Positions 8,171 through 15,262 of a DNA stretch of 37,539 bases are shown here, one piece after another. Position numbers and translations under genes: made by a program. This DNA is from JAAYEB01 sp035306725 (GTDB lineage Bacteria > Fibrobacterota > Chitinivibrionia > Chitinivibrionales > Chitinispirillaceae): positions 1 to 37,539 of the forward strand of contig DATGNN010000316.1 in assembly GCA_035306725.1 (NCBI GenBank), given 5' to 3'. The notes under the pieces are model-generated. The model was given only the letters and a program-made list of their open reading frames with translations, made no database searches and had not been told where the DNA came from. The stretch's first letter is position 1. Every line of letters begins with the position of its first letter.

Positions 8171-8482
8171 CTATGCAACCAAAGCGTCTAAATACACCTG
8201 TTCAGGCTGCACGCCAACAAATTCACGTTCTATCTGTCCATTTTTAAAAATGATCACAGTAGGAATTCCGGTAATTCCATACGAACTCGCAGTTGAAGGA
8301 TTTTCATCAACATTCAGTTTAAACACTTTGACTTTATTTTTCATTTTTTCGCCGATTTTATCAATTATTGGCCCAACCATTCTGCAGGGACCACACCAGG
8401 GAGCCCAGAAATCAACCAATACCGGAATTTCTGAATTCAGGACATCATCTTTGAAAGTTGCATCAGTAGTCTCAACAGCCAT
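8171..8482 (-). CDS. trxA: Thioredoxin
   Basis: 103 residues, the standard length, with the active site WAPWCGPCRM (Cys30, Cys33) and the cis-proline motif GITGIPTVIIFKNG. It reduces cytoplasmic protein disulfides using electrons from thioredoxin reductase, which is not in this window. AAGGAGG precedes the ATG. It is first of a two-gene unit with the FmdB-type protein. The promoter region holds a good sigma-54 site and is shared with a divergent sigma-54 activator gene, so expression is probably conditional rather than constitutive. Confidence 0.96.
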   Translation of the reverse strand: MAVETTDATFKDDVLNSEIPVLVDFWAPWCGPCRMVGPIIDKIGEKMKNKVKVFKLNVDENPSTASSYGITGIPTVIIFKNGQIEREFVGVQPEQVYLDALVA

Positions 8483-8523
8483 TAGATCCTCCTTTTTGTT
8501 TGTTTAAGAACACCCTCCTTATA

Positions 8524-8540
8524 TGCAATCTATGCGCCAA
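8524..8540 (-). promoter_or_regulatory. Sigma-54 (-24/-12) promoter of trxA-fmdB
   Basis: On the minus strand TTGGCGCATAGATTGCA matches YTGGCACGRNNNTTGCW at 10 of 13 specified positions, including the invariant GG and GC at exact spacing. The implied start site is near 8513, leaving a leader of about 30 bases with AAGGAGG before the trxA ATG. The adjacent divergent gene encodes a sigma-54 activator, which strongly supports the call. Confidence 0.8.
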
Positions 8541-8594
8541 TAATAAAATCGGTTTTAAACTCAATTTTCCCACTTCTGTTGCGAATTAAGTATA

Positions 8595-8646
8595 TTGCAA
8601 TGCAACTATGCAACATTGAAAATGCATCAATGCATCAATGCATCAA
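8595..8646. repeat. Candidate activator-binding repeats: TTGCAATGCAA palindrome and three TGCATCAA units
   Basis: TTGCAATGCAA (8595-8605) is a perfect inverted repeat. A further TATGCAAC follows, then three contiguous TGCATCAA octamers (8623-8646), each containing the self-complementary core TGCA. The cluster lies 80-135 bases upstream of the predicted sigma-54 start site of trxA, the usual distance for enhancer sites, and overlaps the leader of the activator gene, allowing autoregulation. The pattern is seen directly; the role is inferred. Confidence 0.55.
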
Positions 8647-8656
8647 AAGGAAATAT

Positions 8657-10054
8657 ATGGACTGCTTTGTTAATGAAGACCTGACTCCGCAGTGTCTTAA
8701 ATCAATACTGCAAACCTTGGCAGAGGGATTATTCCTTGTAGATAATAACGGTACTATACGTTTTTGCAACGACTCGCTGAAAGAATTGACAGGAAAAAGC
8801 GCTGAAGAGATAATTGGAAAAAATTGCTGCACACTGATGAAAGAAGTATGCAATCCCCCACCAGATTGCTCCCTTTTTTCAAAAGGGGAAATTATAAATA
8901 AAGAGTGTCAGATAATACACAAATCAGGAAATTTAATTCCGGTACTTAAAAATGCCCGTATTTTAAAGGACACTCAAGGAAAAATTCTTGGTGCGGTTGA
9001 AACAATAACCGACATTTCAGTTCTCCGTAAAGCTGAGATACGGTTACAACAGCTTGAACAAAACAGTAAAAAAAACAGGTTGGGTGAAATAGTAGGAAAA
9101 AGTCATGTGATGCAGGAACTGTATTATCTGATCGAACTTGCATCTGCATCAAATGCCACAATTCTTGTTACTGGTGAAACAGGTACCGGAAAGGAACTTG
9201 CCGCACAGGCTATCCACAACCACAGTTCCAGAAAAAATGGTCCTTTTGTAAAATTAAACTGTTCAGCGCTGCCGGAGAATCTTCTTGAAAGTGAGCTTTT
9301 CGGACATGCACGCGGTTCATTTACAGGAGCAATAAACGATAAACCCGGGCGATTTGAAGCAGCTGATGGCGGCACACTCTTTCTGGATGAGATTGGTGAA
9401 TTATCACCTCTCATACAGGTAAAACTGCTTCGTTTTCTCCAGGAGAAAGAATTTGAGCGAGTTGGAGAAAATAATACCAGAAAAACTGATGTACGTATTA
9501 TAGCTGCTACTCACAGGAACTTGCGCAAAATGGTACAGAATGGTGAATTCAGAGAGGATCTTTATTACAGACTAAAAGTTTTTGTAGTAAACATACCTCC
9601 ACTCAGGGAACGTAAAGAAGATATCGGCCTTCTGACAGATCATTTTATTTGCCGGTTCAATAAAGAAACCGGTAAATCAATACAGGGATTGACTCACGAT
9701 GCAGCAATAACGATGATGGATTACTGTTGGCCAGGCAATATCAGGGAACTTGAAAATGCCATAGAACATGCTTTTGTAACATGCCAGGATACGCTAATCG
9801 ATATCTTTGATCTACCGCTTGAGATACGAAAAGTTGAATTACGAAAAAACATCTGTAACTCTTCAAGCCAGGACAGCTTTACCACTGCTGAAAAACAATC
9901 TTTATACCCACCTCGCCATCATATAATAAGTGATAATGAACTTCTGAAAATTTTCGAAGAGTGCAACGGAAACCAAAGCGAAACAGCACGAAGGTTAGGC
10001 GTTGACCGAACAACAGTATGGAGGCGGATAAAAAAGATCCAACACTCCGTTTAA
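8657..10054 (+). CDS. Sigma-54-dependent transcriptional activator (PAS - AAA+ - Fis HTH)
   Basis: 465 residues from the ATG at 8657, which has AAGGA in front. An in-frame extension to 8579 would run through the octamer repeats and has no support. Residues 15-125 form a PAS sensor with an unusual cysteine group (Cys57, 58, 65, 71, 84). The AAA+ domain has Walker A GETGTGKE (173-180), the sigma-54 contact loop as GSFTGA (220-225) instead of GAFTGA, and Walker B TLFLDE (240-245). The C-terminal Fis-type helix-turn-helix (438-465) contains NQSETARRLGVDRTTVWRRI. There is no phosphorylatable receiver domain, so activity is probably set by the PAS ligand or cysteine redox state. The divergent trxA unit with its sigma-54 promoter is the obvious target. 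Confidence 0.93.
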   Translation: MDCFVNEDLTPQCLKSILQTLAEGLFLVDNNGTIRFCNDSLKELTGKSAEEIIGKNCCTLMKEVCNPPPDCSLFSKGEIINKECQIIHKSGNLIPVLKNARILKDTQGKILGAVETITDISVLRKAEIRLQQLEQNSKKNRLGEIVGKSHVMQELYYLIELASASNATILVTGETGTGKELAAQAIHNHSSRKNGPFVKLNCSALPENLLESELFGHARGSFTGAINDKPGRFEAADGGTLFLDEIGELSPLIQVKLLRFLQEKEFERVGENNTRKTDVRIIAATHRNLRKMVQNGEFREDLYYRLKVFVVNIPPLRERKEDIGLLTDHFICRFNKETGKSIQGLTHDAAITMMDYCWPGNIRELENAIEHAFVTCQDTLIDIFDLPLEIRKVELRKNICNSSSQDSFTTAEKQSLYPPRHHIISDNELLKIFEECNGNQSETARRLGVDRTTVWRRIKKIQHSV

Positions 10055-10977
10055 ATGATTTCAGCTGCAGCCCCCTGTTTCACATTGTTACTTTCCATAT
10101 ACGAATAAATTCTGGACAAAGACTGTTGTTTTTTCTCACTCCATAATGGAGCAATTAATCCAAGTTCTTTTTTTGAATCAGCCATAAGGCGATGAATATA
10201 CTGATCAGGTCGCAGTCGGGATATGAATTCACAAAGAATTTCTGTATAAGTCTGAAGCGTCAATGGTTCGACAAGCCCGCTATTGTACCGGTTTTCCAGT
10301 TCAGTTCCCTTAATAATCATTAATTGATGAATTTTCACTCCGGAAACAGGAAGCTGAGATAATTTCCGGGCAGTCTCTGTCATCATTTGAACCGATTCAC
10401 CAGGTAAGCCCAACATTACATGTGCGACAGTTTCAATACCGTAGCTGTTTAATTTTTCAACAGTATTACAAAAATCGGAAAAAGTGTGCCCGCGATTAAG
10501 TTTATCCAGTGTTTCCTGATGTACACTCTGCAAACCCAGTTCGATGCTCAGATAAGTGCGTTTTGAAAGATCATGAAGATAATCAAATATTTCGTCTGTA
10601 AAACAATCCGGTCGTGTACCAATTGCAATACCGATAACTTGCGGAATTGAGAGCAAAGGTTCATAAACTGATTTTAATTTATCAACACTTCCATAAGTGT
10701 TCGAAAAAGGTTGCAAATAAGGGATAAAAGCGTTAAACCGCCCCTGAAACCGATTGATAATATTGCCAAGTTGTTTTAACAGAGATTCCTGGTTTTCTGC
10801 AGCCGGACTGAAAGAGCGATTGTCACAGAAAATGCACCCCGAAAAGCTTTTTGATCCGTCACGATTGGGGCAACTGAATCCACCATTAAGAGGGATTTTA
10901 AGAACAGGTTTCCCGAATTTTGATTTTATATATCTTCGATAAGAGTTATACCGTGAAGCCAGGGGTTCTGTTTTCAT
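10051..10977 (-). CDS. Radical SAM protein, YhcC / TIGR01212 type
   Basis: 308 residues with the extended cluster motif of this family: Cys36, Cys48 and Cys51 in FSCPNRDG...GCIFCDN. GAAIGTRPD-like (AIGTRPDCF) and ELGLQSVHQETLDKLNRGH follow, matching the elongator-protein-3-like radical SAM core. The reaction of this family is not firmly established to my knowledge. Its stop TAA and the stop of the convergent sigma-54 activator share the four bases TTAA (10051-10054), so the genes overlap tail to tail. The ATG is followed by a typical MKTEPLASRYNSYRRYIKSK opening. Confidence 0.9.
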   Translation of the reverse strand: MKTEPLASRYNSYRRYIKSKFGKPVLKIPLNGGFSCPNRDGSKSFSGCIFCDNRSFSPAAENQESLLKQLGNIINRFQGRFNAFIPYLQPFSNTYGSVDKLKSVYEPLLSIPQVIGIAIGTRPDCFTDEIFDYLHDLSKRTYLSIELGLQSVHQETLDKLNRGHTFSDFCNTVEKLNSYGIETVAHVMLGLPGESVQMMTETARKLSQLPVSGVKIHQLMIIKGTELENRYNSGLVEPLTLQTYTEILCEFISRLRPDQYIHRLMADSKKELGLIAPLWSEKKQQSLSRIYSYMESNNVKQGAAAEII

Positions 10978-10998
10978 TTTACTGGATACTGGAAGGTA

Positions 10999-11030
10999 GT
11001 GAGCAGAGGTTTTACCCTGCTCACTTTTTT
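10999..11030 (+). terminator. Terminator-like hairpin, T-tract on the plus strand
   Basis: GTGAGCAG (10999-11006) pairs perfectly with CTGCTCAC (11017-11024), loop of ten bases whose ends AGGT/ACC can extend the stem with a bulge, then TTTTTT. The T-tract faces plus-strand transcription, although both flanking genes are on the minus strand. The stem alone may still slow the polymerase leaving the TPR gene, or it may stop antisense transcripts. Confidence 0.6.
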
Positions 11031-11038
11031 AAAGAGTA

Positions 11039-12097
11039 CTATTCTTTTGCACGTTTTTTAGCTTCAAACTGTAAGTCAAGCGGATTACTTTCGTCCTCTT
11101 CTGCATTAAGATCATTAAAATCGCCCATGATATCAACCGGAGCAGTTGTGATACGTTTGGTTTCGGTTTTCTTTTCTTCTTTACGTAACTCTTTCCGGAG
11201 ATCATTGATCTGGTCTCTTGAAGCAGGTTTCATTTCCAGATTTTCGCCGCTTGGTCCGACATTGCCGCCTTCAAGAAATTTTATCCGGTCCTCGATTTTT
11301 TCTTTCTGTAAAGCATCATCAAGGTAAATCAAAGACTTTTTCCAGGTATCAATTGCGGTTTTCTTATCATTCTTTTGTTCATAAGCAAGTGCAAGGTTTT
11401 CGTAGTAATATCCGCCATCGGGTTGAACAGAGATTGCAAGTTTATACTCATTAATTGCCCGATCAATATCATTTTCTTTTTTCCAGTAGATATTTCCCAG
11501 CTCCCAATGAGCATATCCATCGTTAGGATTAGCTACGATCAACTGTTTCAGATAGTGCTTGGCCTCTTCAATCTGTCCGGCTCCAACAAGACATTTTGTT
11601 AAATTTGTCAGAGCGTCCTCATTCATGCCATCAATTTTAATAATCTCTTTGTACTGTGCAACAGCCTGCTTTATCTGATTTTGATTTGCATACATAGCGG
11701 CAAGATTAGCCCGTGCAGTCAGATTATTGGGATCTATACTGACAGCCTGGTAAAGAGCGTTAATTGCATCCTGACTTTTACCCAGGTTTTCATACGCTAT
11801 AGCAAGATTTGACCACACTTCGGAACTTCTTGCATTTAATCTCAGGGCTTTTTTAAACTCTTCAACAGCATTTGAGTGGCGTCCCCACCCAAGATAAGCA
11901 AACCCAAGATTGTACTGTGCTTCAAAATTTGCAGGCTCTCTGCTTACTACCTGGCGAAACTGAGTTACAGCCTGATTGAATGCACCGGCACGTAACAGTT
12001 CCTGACCAGCAGCCATCATACTCTCAATAGATTGGGCTGAAATAAAGCTGAATAACAACAGCAATACTACTGATGTTTTTTTAAGTCTATTATCCAC
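11039..12097 (-). CDS. Exported tetratricopeptide-repeat protein
   Basis: 352 residues from a GTG at 12097, chosen because AGGGGG lies just before it and it begins directly with a signal peptide (RLKKTSVVLLLLFSFISAQS). An upstream ATG at 12133 would give a longer n-region with no better site. About seven TPR units follow between residues 30 and 260, for example FEAQYNLGFAYLGWGRHSNA, each about 34 residues with the usual small/aromatic pattern. The C-terminal 90 residues are charged, low-complexity and probably disordered. A periplasmic scaffold or assembly factor is likely; partners are unknown. It lies upstream of the radical SAM gene on the same strand with a hairpin between them. Confidence 0.85.
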   Translation of the reverse strand: MDNRLKKTSVVLLLLFSFISAQSIESMMAAGQELLRAGAFNQAVTQFRQVVSREPANFEAQYNLGFAYLGWGRHSNAVEEFKKALRLNARSSEVWSNLAIAYENLGKSQDAINALYQAVSIDPNNLTARANLAAMYANQNQIKQAVAQYKEIIKIDGMNEDALTNLTKCLVGAGQIEEAKHYLKQLIVANPNDGYAHWELGNIYWKKENDIDRAINEYKLAISVQPDGGYYYENLALAYEQKNDKKTAIDTWKKSLIYLDDALQKEKIEDRIKFLEGGNVGPSGENLEMKPASRDQINDLRKELRKEEKKTETKRITTAPVDIMGDFNDLNAEEDESNPLDLQFEAKKRAKE

Positions 12098-12272
12098 CTT
12101 TTCCCCCTTATATTTAATACTGAACCCCTGCACTTTCTCAATAAGATAAAATAACTATACCGGGTATCTCTTTCAAGTTTTATCTCTTAATTTAACACAA
12201 TAAATCCAAAGATGCAGGCATATTGTATATTTTGAATTGATTTTTTGAGGATTTGGCTTTTTTCCAGGAGTT

Positions 12273-13721
12273 ATGATGAATACAAACATGAATGAATACC
12301 ACAATCCGCTCTTAGACAGATATGCATCCGATGATATGTCTTTTATTTTTTCACCTGCAAACAAATTCACCACATGGAGAAAACTCTGGATTGCTTTAGC
12401 TGAATCAGAAAAAGATCTGGGTCTGCCCATCACAGATGAGCAGATTGAGCAAATGAAAAAAAATGTCAATAATATAGATTTCAAACTTGCAACTCAGTAC
12501 GAATCTCAAACCCGTCATGATGTTATGGCTCATGTGTACACTTTTGGTGACAACTGTCCGCTCGCTAAACCAATTATTCATTTAGGTGCAACCAGTGCCT
12601 ATGTGGGAGATAATACTGATTTGATACAGATCCGTGATGCATTGAAGTTAATTCTTTCCCGCATAAATGTATTACTTCAGACCCTCAGGAATTTTGCAAC
12701 ACGATATGCAGATTGTGCGACTCTTGGTTTTACCCATTTTCAGCCGGCTCAATTAACAACAGTCGGGAAAAGGGCAACTTTGTGGATGTACGATCTTTTA
12801 TTGGATTTTGAACAGATTCAGAGTTTCCTTTCAGCACTACCCTTCAGAGGAGTAAAAGGAACCACAGGCACCCAGGCCAGTTTTCTTTCCCTTTTTGAAG
12901 GTGATCATCAAAAGGTCAAAAAACTGGACAAAGAAGTTTCTGCAAAAATGGGTTTTAAAAATGTTATTCCGGTAAGCGGACAGACCTATACACGGAAAAT
13001 AGACTTCCAGGCTGCATCATTACTTTCCGGCCTCGCCCAGTCTCTCCACAAACTTGCAAATGATATCCGTTTGTTGCAACACTTGAAAGAAATTGAAGAG
13101 CCTTTTGAAAAAGATCAAATAGGTTCATCAGCCATGGCATACAAACGCAATCCTATGAGATCGGAGCGTATGACCGCACTCTGCCGCTATATTATTTCAC
13201 TCTCCCAATCTCCTGCAATGACCGCTGCGGAACAGTGGTTTGAACGAACTCTGGACGATTCTGCAAATAAACGGCTCTCGATTCCCGAAATGTTTCTTGC
13301 AGCAGATGCATCTCTTTTAATCGCATCAAATATATGCGACAGGTTAGTTGTCTATCCACAGGTTATCAATCGAAGAATCTGGGAAGAGCTGCCCTTTATG
13401 GCTACAGAGACTATTATTATGGCTGGTGTAAAAAAAGGTGGTGACCGTCAGGTCTTGCACGAACAAATCAGAAAACACTCCATGGAATCTGCACGCATCG
13501 TGAAAATGGAAGGCAAACCCAATGATCTGCTAGACAGAATTGCCCAGGACCCTGTTTTTGATCTTAGCCGTGAAGATCTTGATAATATTCTCAATATTTC
13601 AGCTTTCATTGGCCGTGCTCCTGCACAAGTCTCCGAATTTGTTGAAAATTACATTGACCCTCTGCTGCAGAATGCATCACGGGAATTTGGTAACGCACAG
13701 ATTGCAAAACTCAAGGTCTAA
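12273..13721 (+). CDS. purB: Adenylosuccinate lyase
   Basis: Cleaves SAICAR to AICAR and adenylosuccinate to AMP in purine synthesis. The 482-residue chain is nearer the length of the animal-type enzyme than the 430-residue Bacillus type. HLGATSAYVGDN (103-114), THFQPAQ (154-160), and the fumarase-superfamily signature GSSAMAYKRNPMRSE (284-298) with its catalytic serine are all present. AGGAG precedes the ATG; a second ATG follows immediately. The PHP phosphatase gene starts 9 bases after the stop, so the two form an operon. Its AICAR product links it to ZMP/ZTP, the ligand of the glyA riboswitch in this window. Confidence 0.96.
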   Translation: MMNTNMNEYHNPLLDRYASDDMSFIFSPANKFTTWRKLWIALAESEKDLGLPITDEQIEQMKKNVNNIDFKLATQYESQTRHDVMAHVYTFGDNCPLAKPIIHLGATSAYVGDNTDLIQIRDALKLILSRINVLLQTLRNFATRYADCATLGFTHFQPAQLTTVGKRATLWMYDLLLDFEQIQSFLSALPFRGVKGTTGTQASFLSLFEGDHQKVKKLDKEVSAKMGFKNVIPVSGQTYTRKIDFQAASLLSGLAQSLHKLANDIRLLQHLKEIEEPFEKDQIGSSAMAYKRNPMRSERMTALCRYIISLSQSPAMTAAEQWFERTLDDSANKRLSIPEMFLAADASLLIASNICDRLVVYPQVINRRIWEELPFMATETIIMAGVKKGGDRQVLHEQIRKHSMESARIVKMEGKPNDLLDRIAQDPVFDLSREDLDNILNISAFIGRAPAQVSEFVENYIDPLLQNASREFGNAQIAKLKV

Positions 13722-13730
13722 GGTCTTTCT

Positions 13731-14558
13731 ATGTTGGCAGATTACCATGTACATACCCCCTATTGCGGTCATGCAAAGGGCAAAATTATCCAATACATAG
13801 AAAATGCAATTCAGTTCGGATTTCAAGAAATCGGATTCGCCGATCATCTTGGACGTTACTACCTGTCCCAAACCCAGAAAAAACGCTACTGGGACTGGGG
13901 CATGAATGAAAAAGATATTTTCCGGTATATTTCTGAACTATCAGATCTAAAAGAGATTTATGCAGATCAAATTGCAATTAAAACAGGTCTGGAAATAGAT
14001 TACATTGAAGGCGCTGAAGAGCTTCTGTTGCGTATACTTGATCAGGTATCCATAGATTTTAGCATATGTTCAATCCACTGCCTTCCACGATTCAGTTGGG
14101 AACATCTGTCAGAGTATAGCGGAAAAGATACCCAGTCGGTTTACAAAGAATATTTTTATCAAGCCAGGTCTGCTGTAAAAAGCGGTTTATTCAGTTCTCT
14201 TGGCCATCTTGATTATATCTGGCGTTACATTGCATTTCCAGAAGAAAAACATGATGAGCTTGTTGACGAAATTGACAACACCATAAATGCAGCCCTGCAA
14301 AGTCACACTTGTCTGGAAGTAAATGCAAATGGTTATTTATGGTCAAGAGCAAACAAGGACAGCAGGTATAATCTTTTTGAGATATTTCTGGAACTGATTT
14401 CCAAAAATCATGCCCCGATTACGATCGGCTCAGACGCCCATGACCCATCAATGGTTGGTAAATCCTTTCCGAACCTGATCAAGCTGCTTTACAAAAAAAA
14501 CATTTCATCAATGTACTGTTTTTCGGAGGGTAAAGCTCAGTTGCAGCAGCTAGGATAA
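13731..14558 (+). CDS. PHP-family histidinol-phosphate phosphatase
   Basis: 275 residues of the PHP metallophosphoesterase fold. DYHVHTPYCGHA (4-15) supplies the first metal ligands, IGFADH (about 38-43) a further His, ICSIHCLP the central one, and GSDAH near the end the DxH pair. The layout matches the HisK/HisJ-type histidinol phosphatase (L-histidinol phosphate to histidinol). Other PHP phosphatases look similar and no his genes are nearby, so the substrate is inferred. It is co-transcribed with purB; histidine and purine synthesis share AICAR. It converges on nrdG with a 5-base gap. Confidence 0.85.
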   Translation: MLADYHVHTPYCGHAKGKIIQYIENAIQFGFQEIGFADHLGRYYLSQTQKKRYWDWGMNEKDIFRYISELSDLKEIYADQIAIKTGLEIDYIEGAEELLLRILDQVSIDFSICSIHCLPRFSWEHLSEYSGKDTQSVYKEYFYQARSAVKSGLFSSLGHLDYIWRYIAFPEEKHDELVDEIDNTINAALQSHTCLEVNANGYLWSRANKDSRYNLFEIFLELISKNHAPITIGSDAHDPSMVGKSFPNLIKLLYKKNISSMYCFSEGKAQLQQLG

Positions 14559-14563
14559 TTATT

Positions 14564-15262
14564 CTACTCCCCTCTTATCCTGCATGCTCCTGTAATCTGC
14601 TTGATATAATCACGATATTTGCTGATTTTTTCTGGTGAAACAGGTTCCAGTTCCTTATAAGAGGGGTCCAGAAGTTCAGATGTCTGATTAAATGGCTGAA
14701 GATATATTTTTGCAACACCTTTAAGAACATCAGCGAGTTCAATTATAACCGAATCATCTATTAATAAAGGTGCCACTGTAATGCGGACTTCAGCCTGTTC
14801 ACCCATTTTCCTGACTATTTCAAGAGTTTCTGTCAACCGTTCCCTGCAGTCGTTCAAGACACAGGACAATTCGCAATAACGAGAAAATGATGTCTTGATA
14901 TCAACAGCCAGATAATCAGGATTGCATTTTTCAATCATCTGGGGATTGAGTCCATTTGTATCCAGCTTTATTGAAAATTTTTCATTACGAAGGGATGCTG
15001 CCACAGTTAGCATGGATTGATGAACAGTTGGTTCACCACCACTTATAACCACCCCATCAATAACCGGCCTTCGCAGTACCAGATAATCCTTTATTTTTGC
15101 AAACGGAACCGGTGGCAGCCGGTTTTTAACAATTGACGGATTGTGGCAATATGGACAACGCAGATTACATCCCGAGAAAAAGAGAACTGTAGATACCATG
15201 CCCGGATAATCGATAAATGAATGTTTTACCCATCCGATTATATCTGAGTCGGTACCTGGCAT
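14564..15262 (-). CDS. nrdG: Anaerobic ribonucleotide reductase activating radical SAM protein (NrdG2 type)
   Basis: 232 residues. The radical SAM motif is SGCNLRCPYCHN with Cys32, Cys36 and Cys39 binding the 4Fe-4S cluster. The protein should form the glycyl radical on NrdD using SAM. The opening (IGWVKHSFIDYPGMVSTVLFFSGC) resembles the TIGR02495-like group rather than the short E. coli NrdG. The ATG lies inside the end of nrdD (25 bases shared with the 3' end of that gene) with AGGAG seven bases ahead, so translation is coupled. Confidence 0.93.
   Translation of the reverse strand: MPGTDSDIIGWVKHSFIDYPGMVSTVLFFSGCNLRCPYCHNPSIVKNRLPPVPFAKIKDYLVLRRPVIDGVVISGGEPTVHQSMLTVAASLRNEKFSIKLDTNGLNPQMIEKCNPDYLAVDIKTSFSRYCELSCVLNDCRERLTETLEIVRKMGEQAEVRITVAPLLIDDSVIIELADVLKGVAKIYLQPFNQTSELLDPSYKELEPVSPEKISKYRDYIKQITGACRIRGE

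Noticed and set aside
8579..8656. Longer N-terminus of the sigma-54 activator
   Set aside because: It would translate the octamer repeats, has no ribosome binding site, and AAGGA sits before the ATG at 8657.
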